A stretch of DNA of 64,000 nt from Reclinomonas americana ATCC 50394 (taxonomy: Eukaryota > Jakobida > Jakobea > Jakobida). Positions 12,220-23,461 of the stretch are shown piece after piece. The notes under the pieces are model-generated. The model did no database searches, was not told where the DNA came from, and was given only the letters and a program-made list of their open reading frames with translations. A program made the position numbers and the translations under genes. The stretch covers positions 16,651 to 80,650 of the forward strand of contig PS015062.1 of assembly GCA_048213135.1 (NCBI GenBank), in the 5' to 3' direction. Position 1 is the first letter of the stretch; the number at the start of each line of letters is the position of its first letter.

Positions 12220-13551
12220 TTACTTCTTGCCCGTGTTCTTCGAGTTGATGTACTTGTACATCACGGAGAAATCCTTGTCGGCGTAGCCGTCGGCAATCAG
12301 TCGTGAGTACATGTCGAGGACGTGCTTGCCGAGCTCGGCCGAGCAGCCGGCGCTCTGTGCCGCAGTCACCGCCAGACCCAAATCCTTGTGCATGAGCGGC
12401 GATCCGAAACCACCAGTGTATCTGCGAGGTGAGAGCAGGTGAGTGAGAAGGATTTCGAGGCGGTGGACGATGACGGCAGCGTCTACTCACCCTCGAGAAC
12501 TCGGCACATTGTCCATCACACCCGGGCACGGATTGTATGTGTCAGAGGACCAGCAGCGACCCGACGATCTGCGCGTGTACGAGCACGGGTGAGCTGCTAT
12601 GGAGACGTGAGCGAGAATGTGAAGAGCGCACGTGTTGACAATGCCGGCCAGCGTCTTGGGATCCATGCCCAGCGTGACTCCGATATTCATGGCCTCACTG
12701 ACCGCCGTCATGCTCACGGCCAGAATGAGATTGTTGCAGATCTTCGCCACCTGTCCCGTCGACACATCGCCGCAGCGCACAATGTTCTTGCCCATGTGCC
12801 GCAAGTAGCTGCGCGCCCGCTCAAACTCCTCATCCGATCGCGCCCCACACATGAATGTCAACGTCGCAGCCGCCGCGCCTCCCACACCACCGCTCACAGG
12901 CGCATCCACAAACGCCACACCATGCTTGCCGGCCGCCGTCGCCACCTCCTTGGCCGTGGCCGGATCAATCGTGGAGCTATCAATCACCAGCATTCCCGGC
13001 TTTGCTGAGGAGAACACTCCATCGCGACCAAGATACACCTGCAGCAGCAGCTCAACGACTAAGCAAGTGCCTGCCAATGACGCAAAAAAGCGGAATGACC
13101 TCGTTGACAATCTTTGAGTTTGGCAACATGGTGACCAGCACCTTGGCCTGCGACGCCACTGCAGCCGGCGATGCGGCCACGGTGGCTCCCAGTGAGGCCA
13201 TCTCCTTGGTCGCTGCCTATGTGTGGAGAGAGAGTAAGATGCGGAGATCCTCTTGTGTTGTTGACAAGGTGTGAGCGCAACAGCGACTGCGTCAAAGACG
13301 ACCACGCGGAAGCCGGCTTTCACCAGGTGCGGTGCCATGCGAGAGCCCATTTGCCCGAGGCCAATGAAGCCCACAGTCTGCTTGCAGAGAGTGAGTGTAT
13401 GTGAGAGAATGAGAGATGCAAACAGTTGCGTACTTCCGGTGTGCCTGCTGCTGGTGAGCGAGTGAGTGTGAGAAGAGGAGAGTGGGAGGGTGGGCATGGC
13501 ATAGGGAAACGCACCAGAGTAGAGGCGAGTGGCAAGCCGTGAGAGAAGCAT
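12220..13551 (-). CDS. HIBADH: 3-hydroxyisobutyrate dehydrogenase, mitochondrial
   Basis: NAD-dependent oxidation of 3-hydroxyisobutyrate to methylmalonate semialdehyde in valine breakdown. Seven exons (13551-13515, 13447-13434, 13377-13282, 13216-13100, 13038-12632, 12568-12491, 12421-12220) give 316 aa, close to the family length. The N-terminus MLLSRLATRLYSAG looks like a mitochondrial targeting peptide. Then come the Rossmann motif GFIGLGQMGSRMA, the substrate-site DAPVSGGVGGA, the catalytic-lysine region GQVAKICNN and the SSGRCWSSDTYNP block, all in family order. Exon 2 is a 14-nt micro-exon, required to restore frame and supply AGTPE before the Rossmann strand. Intron phases close exactly. 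The start is 67 bp from the divergent MFS transporter start. Confidence 0.93.
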
Positions 13552-13618
13552 TGTGAAAGAGAAGAGCAAAAGCGCGAGTCTCTGTCTCTCTCTGTCTCTC
13601 AGCCAGTGCGTGTGTGGA
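13552..13618. promoter_or_regulatory. 67-bp head-to-head promoter region of HIBADH and MFS transporter
   Basis: Only 67 bp separate the two divergent start codons. The region is dominated by CTCTCTCTGTCTCTC pyrimidine runs on the plus strand. Any promoter elements and both 5' UTRs must be compressed here or overlap the first exons. Confidence 0.45.
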
Positions 13619-16600
13619 ATGGTCAAGGAGCGCACATGGTACGCCCTTGTGTGTGTGTCTGTCTGTGTGTGTGTGCGTGCGAGTGTGTGTGCAGAGTGCG
13701 TGACATGCTCACCTTGTGTGTCAACGCAGGGTCCTCGTCTCTCTGTGCGTTCTCTTTGTCACGCAGAACCTCTCGTTCTTCTTGCCAGCACCGGTGCGTA
13801 ACACACACACAAGAAGAGAGAGAGAGAGAGAACAAGAAAGAAAGAGAAAGAGAGGCAAGCATGCACACACACAGATAGAGAAAGAAGTGAGAGACACTGT
13901 TGCATTCACACACACGCACACACACACACACACACACACTCCCTTTGCTCACTCTCATTTGTCTTCGCACAGTTCCTTCCCAATGAGTCCCTCAAGCGCG
14001 GTCTCACCATGGCTGAAGTCGGTGTGGTGCTGGCCATGAGCCCACTGGCCGCCTTTCTCGCCTCTGTGTGGGTCGGCTACCTCCTGCGCATTCCCAATCG
14101 CGAGCGCCGAGTGCTCTTCACCGGCATTGTGCTGCAAGTCATTGTCTATGCGTGCTTTGCGCTGCTGGCGGTGGTCGAGTCACGAGTTGCGCTCTTGTTG
14201 TTGTTGTTGTCTGTGACTGGCCACTCATCAGCATTGGTGCGCAGGTGCTGTTCTTGTTGCTTGGTGAGACGCATGGACGAGACTGCTCTTCTGGCGTGCT
14301 CAACTCATACTGTGTGCTTGTGTTGTGCAGGCTTGACGCTGTTCTTCTGTGTGGGCACGTGTGCGGCGGCCACGCAGACGCCGGGTTTGGTGCTGGTGGC
14401 GGCGTACTTTCCCGACAATCCCGGCTCGGCTCGTGGCATTCTGGAGATTATGACTGGACTCGGTGTTATCAGTGGTCCGCTCCTGGGTGGCGCGCTCTTC
14501 GAGGCCGGTGGCTTTGCGGTGCCGTTTATTGCCGAGTCGGCGCTGATGCTTCTGTCGCTCGTCTTCATCTTCCTGGCGTTGCGGAAGAAACCGGCGGAGT
14601 TGGTCGATGAGATGGTGGCGGATGTGGTGGAAAAGTCGCTGCTGGTGCCCGAGGGTGGCCTGGTGACGGAGGATCTCCTCACGCCGCGCTCGCCCGAGGA
14701 GACGCGCGGCGACGAGGACGACGAGGAAGGTGGCGATGATGAAGATGACCGCGGCAGCTACTACAATGTGCCCGTGGAGTCACTGACCCCCGGCCGGGTG
14801 TACGAACTTGGCAAACGTTCGCGACCCGTCAACGTGGCCACAGTGGCCGACGTCGACACGGACGGTGAATCGGAGGATGAGAGTCGGAAGTCTGCCGATG
14901 AGCGCGCCGCGGCCGCCAGCATGAGGCGGTTGTTGGAGCGCGAAGAGGTACATTTGCATTTTTTGCTGCTTGTCATCGCTGACCATGTGCTGACATTGTG
15001 TGTGTTGTGACAGACTTCGTCGCTGGATTCCACTCGACGCTCGCTGGCGTCGCCGCAGAAGCACTCCCCCTCTGCGTCGTCGCCGTACAGCGGGGCCGAC
15101 TATGCGAGCCGGCAAGCCGACACCGAGGGCGAAGCGGAAGACGACGACAACAAGTCCATGCTCTCCACCGCCTCCTCGCCGACCACTCCGCGCGGGCGAC
15201 CGCGTACCTCCTTCAAGGTCCGCCCAGGCGAGACCATGGGCCGCCAGCTCATGCGCTTCATTCTGCAAGCGTGGGTGCTGGTGTCATCTGCCAGTGGTGC
15301 GTTTCACATTCCACCACCACATGCACGCGTATGCATGCAACATAGTCACTTACCTTTCGCAACAGTGTTCTCCTCCATGCTCCTCTTGTCGTTCCTGGGT
15401 GCCACGCTGTCGCCGTTCCTGCAGGCCGAGTACCACCTCAACGCCTTGTCCTGTGGACTCATTTTTACCATCGGTGCCGCCATGTACCTCGTCGGATCGC
15501 CGCTTTTCGGCTACATTGTTGCGTGCATGGGCAAAGAGGCAGTCGTGCCTGTGTGCATCGTTGCTGAAAACGTCGCTTGTGAACAGGCGGATCGCACCAG
15601 TGTGCGCAATCGCCGACTCATTTTCCTCAGCGGTGAGTGTTGCTTTTCGTTGTGCTGCATGTCAATGACACTACTCAGCTTTCGTCGTCCCGCAGGCATG
15701 GCCGGCTGCGCCATTACCATGCTCATGATCGGGCCGTCGCCAGCACTGCCGTTCCTGCCACGCAGCGTCATCATGGTGTACTTGAGCATGGTGGTGCTCG
15801 GGCTGAGTGGATCGGTGCGTCGTATGTTGTAGCAAGCGCGCGTTCATGAGCGACGTTGCTCACGGTATACCTCTTCTATCCTCACACAGATGGCCTTCAT
15901 TCCACCCTTCACCGAGATGCTCGAGTGCACACCGGGCGACGGCTACCAGCACTTTGTCAGCGCCACCATCTCGGCGGCACAGGAACTCGGCTGTCTGGTT
16001 GGCGCCATGCTGAGTGGCTTCCTGGTCGATGCTGTTGCGTGAAACACACTCGCTCGCTCCGCTGTGATTCGCGCGCACACTCAACATTGTCTTCCACCCT
16101 CGGTGCAGATGGGCTTCCGCGCGGCGACATCTGTGTGCGGGCTGATTATTGCGTGCTTGCTGATGATGGTGTTTGCCGGTCTGTTCTTCCGCGAGCTGCG
16201 CATGGTGTGGAAGCAGCGCGGCATTACGCCACCGTCGGTGCCGGTCTCTGCGGCGTCGGTTGGTTTCTTTCCATAGACGTGTATGTTTTCCTCCTTTTGT
16301 TGGTGCTGACGCAGTTGACACCGCAGAGCGGATACGGATCACTCGGCGACGTGGAGCATGGAGGCAACGGCTATGCGGGTGAGGACGCTGCGTCTGCAGC
16401 CTCTGGTGGCGGAGCTCGCGAGGGCGGTGCCAAGAGGTCGCCGAATCGTCGACCGGCCACGCCACCGCAGGCGAATGGTGTGGACGCCGACGGCACACCA
16501 CCGGGCGAGCAGGCGGGATTGCTGTCGGGTCGGCCCGCATCCAAGTCTGGCGGCCGACAGCGCAGCGGCACATTCAGTGGCTTCCCGCAGTGGTTCCGCG

Positions 16601-17130
16601 TCAACGAGACCACCGAAAAGCGGCACTCGCAGCGTGCCGACCCGTCCTCGACCAAGCCGCTCTTCTTGAGCACGGTGGGCGTCTTCTCGCTCGCCGACCG
16701 CAACGTTCCGCTGGCAGTGTTCCGTCGCGGCAAGCGTCGCACACCCGTCCGGTCCGAGTTGCCCGCCGGATTGCAGACGCACAACACGTCCATGTCGAGC
16801 GACGATGCACCGTCGGCGGCCGCCACGGCCTCGGAGCGTTCGTCGCCGGTGCGCACCGCCGCTGCGTCGGCGCACTTGTCTGTCGCCTCGGGGTCGCGAC
16901 GCATCGCTTCCGATGTGCCTTCGCCGTCGCAAATGTCGGCGCGCTCCATGCCCGCTCGCGCACGCGGCCATTCGATGCTGGCCTCGCCCAGCAACCGCTC
17001 GTCGGACGATGTGGAGGCCGGCAGCGGCAGCAGGAGACCCGAATCGGTGCTCTCGGCTGACGATGTGCGGCGGGAGTTGGAGTCGGCGGCCGGCAGTTTG
17101 CCGCGTTTCCAGCGGCCTTTTGAGATCTAA
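13619..17130 (+). CDS. MFS transporter, SLC18B1 / vesicular-amine-transporter type
   Basis: Twelve exons sum to 2649 nt (882 aa). Predicted membrane segments fall in two groups of six. N-half: LCVLFVTQNLSFFLPAPF, VVLAMSPLAAFLASVWVGYL, VLFTGIVLQVIVYACFALL, VLFLLLGLTLFFCVGTC, then the TGLGVISGPLLGGALFEAGG motif-C region and a sixth helix near 14515-14580. C-half, exons 15014-16258, includes GYIADRTSVRNRR, the MFS loop motif G.laDR...RR. The order and the motif-C glycines match SLC18-like proton antiporters. Unusual parts are a charged loop of about 150 residues between halves (14590-15230) and a disordered 270-residue C-terminal tail (exon 16315-17130). Substrate cannot be told. The exon at 14232-14263 was chosen because it gives an uninterrupted helix; an alternative donor exists at 14186. 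Confidence 0.85.
13799..13942. repeat. compound (CA)n/(GA)n microsatellite in intron 2 of the MFS gene
   Basis: CA repeats, then GA/GAAA-rich repeats, then a longer CA run fill most of the 179-nt intron 13794-13972. That makes it far longer than the usual 60-70 nt. Confidence 0.9.
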
Positions 17131-17224
17131 TGCTATTCTGTTGTTATTGTTCTCCTAGAAGTCCCACACGGGTGCACTCCGGTTTAATACATAGTGATTC
17201 TTGTTTTGTTTCGTGCTGCTGATG
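17131..17224. other. tail-to-tail intergenic space
   Basis: 94 bp between convergent stops. AT-richer than the genes (TTCTGTTGTTATTGTTCTCC, GGTTTAATACATAGTGATTC) and presumably contains both 3' end signals; no canonical AATAAA is seen. Confidence 0.4.
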
Positions 17225-18459
17225 CTACCGCGACTTGCGCATGCGATCGTCACGGTCGTCGGCCGACGCAGCGCCTCCACGTGTGACAAACACGGGACTG
17301 TCGCGATCGGAGCTGCTCGTCAACGCCGGCACCGATGACGCCACATCAATCTCCCCGTCCTCATCGTTGTCTCCAGCGGCAGCAGCCGCAGCAATATTCG
17401 CCTCGAACAACTCCAGTCGGAACGGCGTGATGCACTGGCGCCGACGCAGCATCTGCACGGCACCACGCAGCATCGGGTTGCACGTGACAACAACCACACG
17501 TTTCGGCATATCCTCCACGCCGCGCAGCGCATCGCCCCACAACGACATCAGATCGACCAGCGCCTGCGAGCTCGCCACGTACCACGCATGCCGACTGCGA
17601 TCGCTGGCCTCGTACAACTCCACTCGATGCGGCGCGCGCGACCACTCCTCCCGCACGCACTCCCGCATGCGAGCATCCACCAAGTACAATGTCGGCACTG
17701 CATCCGTGGCCGCCTTTGCCGCCGAGGCTGCTGCTGCTGACGACGACTGCTGCTTGCCACGTCGACAAGTGCACAGACACGAAAGCATGCGATACAGCAG
17801 CAACAGCACGCTCTGCACCGTGGAGAACAGCACACGCAGCACACTCGGCATACGTCGCGTGCTGCACATCGATCGCGTCCACTGTGCGCGCTGGCATGAG
17901 CGAGCGAGTGGAGAGACAGAGAGACTGTGTGACAACGTCGCGTAACTCGTATGCACAAATTGACGACAATGTTGAGCGCAATGAGCACCATCAGCACAAA
18001 GAGAATCGTTTGCCAGTCCCACAGCTGCGACATTTGCACAGTCGAGAGCTGATCCAACTGCGATTCCAGCGTCAATGGTCCCTCCTAAGTATACAATCAA
18101 TCAGTGAGTGAAGCGATCGCCTGGGGAAGATGAGTGCGCGTAACTGTACTCTTCTTCTTCATTAACAGCGCATCGCACTCATCGCTGCGCGTGGCGCACC
18201 AGCCGTGCAACGAGGCGCTGATCCACTCGACGACGTGATGCGTGACGTTGAGCACGGGGCGCACGCCATGCGCTACAAACGCGCTCGATGCGCACGGGAA
18301 GCCCGCGCACGCCACTCGCACCGCTTGCAACGGCCCAGACACCTCATCCTCCATCGCGGCCTCTTCGTTGCAACGAGAATGTCCTGCGAGGACACCGTTG
18401 GTTTCCACGCACACGCCACACTTGCTCTCGTTGAACGCACGGTGTGTATGCGTGTGCAT
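17225..18459 (-). CDS. hypothetical single-pass membrane protein, cysteine-rich N-terminus (369 aa)
   Basis: I do not recognise the family. Three exons, 18459-18145, 18084-17947 and 17881-17225, join in phase 0. The N-terminal exon is cysteine-rich (CGVCVETN, HSRCNEE, VACAGFPCASS, LHGWCATRSDEC), suggesting a disulfide-bonded lumenal or extracellular region. The second exon carries a clear transmembrane segment, TILFVLMVLIALNIVVNLCI. After it lies a second hydrophobic/cysteine stretch (LLLLYRMLSCLCTC) that could be palmitoylated or re-entrant. The C-terminal exon looks folded (VPTLYLVDARMRECV, KRVVVVTCNPMLRGAV). The start at 18459 is the first in-frame ATG and is uncertain because its first codons read through CA-rich sequence. 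The gene shares a 126-bp head-to-head region with the downstream plus-strand gene. Confidence 0.65.
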
Positions 18460-18585
18460 GCGAGAGCGCGCGCGTATGTGTGCCTGTTTATCACACGCGC
18501 GCGTGTGTGTGTTTGCGTGTGCGCGCCATGAAACGTCTCATGTTCCACTCTCTCACTCGCTCTCTCTTCTCTTTGTCTGTTTAAG
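18460..18585. promoter_or_regulatory. head-to-head intergenic region with GT/GC-rich tract
   Basis: 126 bp between divergent starts. 18437-18530 is an alternating purine-pyrimidine tract (GCGCGCGTATGTGTG, CGCGCGTGTGTGTG) able in principle to form Z-DNA; 18546-18580 is pyrimidine-rich. No defined motif recognised. Confidence 0.35.
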
Positions 18586-21500
18586 ATGTCACGTCGGCAT
18601 CCGCATCAGCAGCAGCACTTGCGCGGGCGATCGATCACCGGTGACTCATCTGCAGTCGTCAATGCAACGTCCACCACGGGAGTCGACAGTGTGACGAGCG
18701 CAGACACACTGTCGGACTCTGCGCTGGAGGCGGAGTTGGCGGCGATGGAGCTGGGCACTGATGTTTCGTCGTTTCCTCATCATCACAGAGTCGGTCGAAG
18801 AAAAGGCGCAACTCAAATTCGTTTTACTTGCAGGATGACGATGAGGACGACATCTCTGGCCTCACCGGCTTGGATGACTCGAATCCGTTGGGTGGCACTG
18901 GTGGGAGTCTGGCATCGGCGACGCTGGGCACGCGTGCTGCATCAGTGGCCACGGCGGCGGCGGCTGTGTACCCACCGCCAGTGGTCGCGACCACTGCCAC
19001 TGCGCCGCCTCCGTCTGCTGCTGCTCAGCAACATCCACCACCGCCTGCGCGATCGTTGAGTGTGCCGCTGCATCAGGCGGCGTTGCGCAACACAGTGGCG
19101 GAGAGTGGAAGTTGCATGCGTTTGTGCCACACTGGTCGCTGCCGAGCTGTGTTGCTCATGATGATGATTACGACGCAGAGACGGCATCGCAGTCGTCGGT
19201 GTACTCGCAGTCGTCGCAGGCGGTGGATGATTTGCTGCAAAAGTACGCGGCCGATGCGATGCGGGAGTCCGATAGTGAGACCGATAGCACGCTGGAGGCG
19301 TCGCCGTTGCAGGCGCAGGAGTCGGCCGAGGCGCGTGATAATGGGGTGCCGCCGGCGCAGCCGCTGCGCTCGTCGCCCGAGTCGATGCCTTCCATGTCGT
19401 CGCCGGTCTCTGCGCCGACTCCCCTGGCGACCGCTGACAATGCCACGGCTGCTGCTGCTGTGCCACCGCCACAGCCGCAACTCCCGCGGCAGCCGTCGGA
19501 GCGTGTTGTGGTTCGTGTGCGCATTCTTTGTGTGATTCGCCTTCGCCGCTAACTCCAGCTGCAGGTGTCAACGACTGGCCGCACGTCACCCAAGCCGACA
19601 CCCAAGAAGGAGCTTCCGTCGGCGGCGCAGCGTGCAGCGAGTCGCTCGCCGACCTCCTCTGCTGGAGCTCGTCGCCAGTCGGCGTCGCCCAATCGTCGCA
19701 ACCAGCAGCAACCAGCCTCGCGCTCCGTGTCGGTGGCCAATCCGATGCTTGGCGCGAACAATGTGCCGGGACCAAAGCCGCGCACCACCGTCATGGTCAT
19801 GTCGAATGCTGGGGTTGCCGCTGGCGCCGCGAGTGGTGGCGGCGGTGGTGGTGGTGGTGGTGCTCGGTCGCGTTCGCAGCCGCGCGCCGGTGCACGCAAC
19901 GGACAGGCCGAGAACGGTGGCGTTAATAACACCGGCGCGTCGCGACCGCAGCAGCAACCCGCGCAGGATCAGCATGAGCAGCGATCGGGTGGCGGTGGCG
20001 GCTCTGGTGGTCGCATCACGCCGACTCGCTCACTTTCACAGCCGCGCTCGCGTACCAGTGATCCGGGTGCGAATGGATTGCCGCCTCGTTCCATCTCGCC
20101 AGCCAACGGTCGCATCACGCCAGAACAGCCGCCCATGCGCTTCTCCTCGCATGCCAAGCCGTCGACGCAAGTGGCGCAGATTAAGGACGGCGTCAAGGCC
20201 ATTTTGCAACCGGAGCGCATCAAGGAGGAGAATCGAGATTTGAGCAAGCGTATCAAGGAGGTCGATCCGCGGGTCGACTGCTACCTCGATCCATCCACGG
20301 TGTCGCAGATTGTGCCAGTGGCGCAGGTACCGAAGCGGACCAAGAAGTTTGGAGTTGCGTTGTGCATCTCATTCCACGCGATGCGGGTTGTGAAAAAACT
20401 CATTCACGGTGCGCAGAGTCTGGAGGAGGTGCCGCCGTGGAATTTTGACACACGAGTGACTGTGGCGCCCAAGTACGGTGTGCTCTACGACGCAGGAGAA
20501 ATCGATGGTGTGTAATTCTTCCATCAGTGCGTGATGCGTGACTTCCTTTCAACTCACGACGATCTGCAGGCCACATGGGCACTCTGTTGCCGCGCTCGTC
20601 AGTCGACGATTCGCTCACACCACCACGATCGGCGGCCGAGTACAGGCGATTGCAAATGGATCTGCAGGGTGCCATGGAGACGCTGTCACCGATTGAAGTT
20701 GCGCTCAGGCCCTCGTCGCCTGTGTTGATGTCATCATGCTCACCATTGCTGTTGCGACATTAGCCCGTCAGCGCGGCCGTCAACACTGCGCAGCACCAGC
20801 CGTCGCTGGCGGCGACCATGGCTCCGCCGCCGCCGAGGCGAACTGTGGCACCTCCTCCAGGTGGCGCCACTCGCAAACCGCAGTTGCAGCGCAGTGAGTC
20901 GGACGCTGTGGTGGTACCGTATCGCCCGCCCTCTGCCGGCGGCGACGTGGCGATGCTTATCCCTGCCGATGCTGGTCGGCCCACCTCGGCACCCAAACCA
21001 CGCCCTGGTGTTCCCGTCATGTCGCGCCCACGCCCCGTGTCTGCTGAACGAACCCGCCACATTTCACCTTCGTTTATGGTGCAGCAAGATGGCGGTGCGT
21101 CAAGCGTGGTGACTGTGTGAGAGTGCGCCTTTGGAAGTTGTGTCTCATCATAACGTCCCTTCACAGATCGCTTGTCACCACCATTCGACGCTGACGTGAT
21201 GATGGCCGCCCAAGGCGCACCGCCACCACAGAGGCCACCCATGCAGCGCTACGACTCGTCCCCGATGCGTGCCGTAACGACGGCGCAAGAGGCGCCGTAT
21301 TACGATCCGAGTTTCCGACGCGCCTCGGCCACCGATGTCAACAGCCATCAGCGTCACCGACAGCGCCTCAACAGGCGGCCGTCGTCCACCACCGACTTTT
21401 CAACGGTCTCGTCGTCCACAGTCAGCCGTCAAACACCTCACAATCAGCAGCAGCAACAGCAACAGCAGCAGCCGCTGGCCGACGATCCACCACGCGGTCG

Positions 21501-23374
21501 CCGAGGCTCTGTGCCGCTGCTGCACATGGCACTGGCTCGTCGCAGTGGTCCACCGGCAGCAGCGACTCACACGTCGCATCGTCGCGAAGCTGCCCATGCC
21601 CCCGCGGCGTCTGGTGCTGCAGGCGATCGTCGTCGCATGTCGGCAGCGTCAGTCGAGCAGGCTCGTGTGCAAGCGGGTGGCGTTGCATTCGAGGCGTGGG
21701 TGGAGGACGCTCACGTCGTGGCCTCGTTGTCTCCAGTGTCGGATCCGGCGTCGCTCAACAGTGGTATGTGTCTTGCTCTCGGTATATTTTCGTAGTGCGT
21801 GTTTGTGGCAACTCACTGCTCACTCTTCGACAGATGTTGGTGGCTCGCCGACCTATGGTCTGGAGCCAGAGCCGCAACCGCAGTCGTACTCACGACTGGC
21901 ACCCAAGTTTACTCTCGGCTCCAAGCCTGTGGACCCCACTCCAGCGCCAGCGCCTCTGCCGACGCCCCCACAGCCTCCACCACGCTCGCCATCGCCTCCC
22001 TCGGTCGCCATGTACCAACCGAGTCGTGCTGCTGGCAAGCGCGATCCGCATTTCTTGAGCGATGCTGCGTCGTCGGCCACGTCCATGGCGTCGAGCATGC
22101 AACCTGCGCCGCCAACCGCTGCCCCTCTGCGCACGCAAGGCGACCGTCGATCACCGTCACCAATGGATTCGCGACGACGCGTGAGACCGCGCTCTGCTTC
22201 GCCGCAAGACAGACAACCGGAGAGTGCTGCCGTCGACTTGTCGATGGACAGTTTGGGTGCGGGCGACGAGCGCTCGTTTGGCCGACTGCAACAAGTGATT
22301 CGCGAGAACCACCTCATCCGCAAGGAGTTGCAAGTGCAGTTGCGTTGCAGAGAGAGAGAGAGAGTCTCTTCTCAGTCTGCAGGTGATGGTCGACGCTCAC
22401 TCCAATGCAGGCGCAAGGAGGCATCAGAGGCGCTGGAGCGAACGCAGGCAGCCCGCGCCCAGGCGGCCGAGCTGCGACGATCGCTGGACGAAGCGAACCG
22501 CACCAACTTGCAGCTGGCGAGCACGGCGGAGAAGTACGTGGCCAAGTGCAAGGAGCTGGACAAGCTGAAGGCCGGCATCGAGACCCTGAGTCGTGTGCTG
22601 GTCACGGGTCTCGGCTCACCGCAGCCCAAGACCACCACCAATCTCACGACGGTGACGGATCGCGCCGAGGAGCTGGTCTCCAAGTACCAGCAGGCCGAGT
22701 CTCGCAGCCGCCTGCTGCAAAAGGACAACAAGGCCATGGAGGCGGAGATCACCTCGGTGCGCGACATGTGCAACATGTACAAGGAGTCCATGCAGACGGC
22801 GCAGCGGGAGAGCCGCGAGTTGCTCGACGAGGTGACGTCGTTGCGGTCGGAGGTCGAATCACTGCAGCACCGATTGTACGTGGCCAGCACCCAACACAAG
22901 AAGTTTCGTTGCCGTGCCCTCTTGCGTGCACACCTGGCGAGCTGGTGCTCATTTGCGCGTGCAGGATGCAAGAGGAGGTCGGAGCGCATCGGCGGCAAAT
23001 CACCCACATGCGCTCGCTCAACGACGAGGCCAATCAGACGGCCGAGAAGCTGCGACTGACGACCAAGGAGGCCACGCAGCGGGTACGCTCGTCGCAGCCA
23101 CGTATCCACGCCCAACAACTCCTAACCTCCCTTCCTTCCTTCCTCTCGCACACAGGCGGACAAGCTGGCCGACGACCGGCAGCGACTCGAGGCCGAGATT
23201 GCACGAGTGAAGAGCGATCGCGACGCGTGGAAGTTACGTCCACTCCGCCATTGCCACCAAAGACATCGCCCTTGTGTCTCAAACGACAAGCAATGCGCGT
23301 ACACACCAACTCACAGGATGCGCTGTCAAGAGCTCGGCCTGGTGCACACACCAACGTCGTCTGGTCAAATGTGA
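18586..23374 (+). CDS. hypothetical 1343-aa protein: disordered N-terminus, C-terminal coiled coil
   Basis: I do not recognise this protein. Twelve exons (18586-18762, 18834-19110, 19179-19510, 19565-20507, 20570-20721, 20764-21094, 21167-21763, 21834-22338, 22411-22875, 22965-23082, 23156-23232, 23317-23374) close in frame to a stop at 23372. Most of the first 900 residues are Ser/Pro/Gln/Gly-rich with runs of Gly and Gln and recurring RSLSQPRSR / SRSQPR and GRITP motifs. One block (about 20175-20500) looks folded: VAQIKDGVKAILQPERIKEE, DPRVDCYLDPSTVSQIVP, GVALCISFHAMRVVKKLIHG. The last 300 residues (from 22240) form a long heptad coiled coil. The composition suggests a cytoskeletal or centrosomal scaffold, which is inference only. 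It ends 87 bp before WDR37 on the same strand. Confidence 0.7.
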
Positions 23375-23461
23375 CACCGACGGCAGTCCTTTACATCATC
23401 GTCCGCCCACTTGTTTCTTTCTCGCGATCCTTTCAAAAGTGTACACAACAACAACGAAAGC

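Noticed and set aside
13529-13970. Several reading frames made of Cys-Val or His-Thr repeats
   Set aside because: They are translations of the CA/GT microsatellites in the MFS intron.
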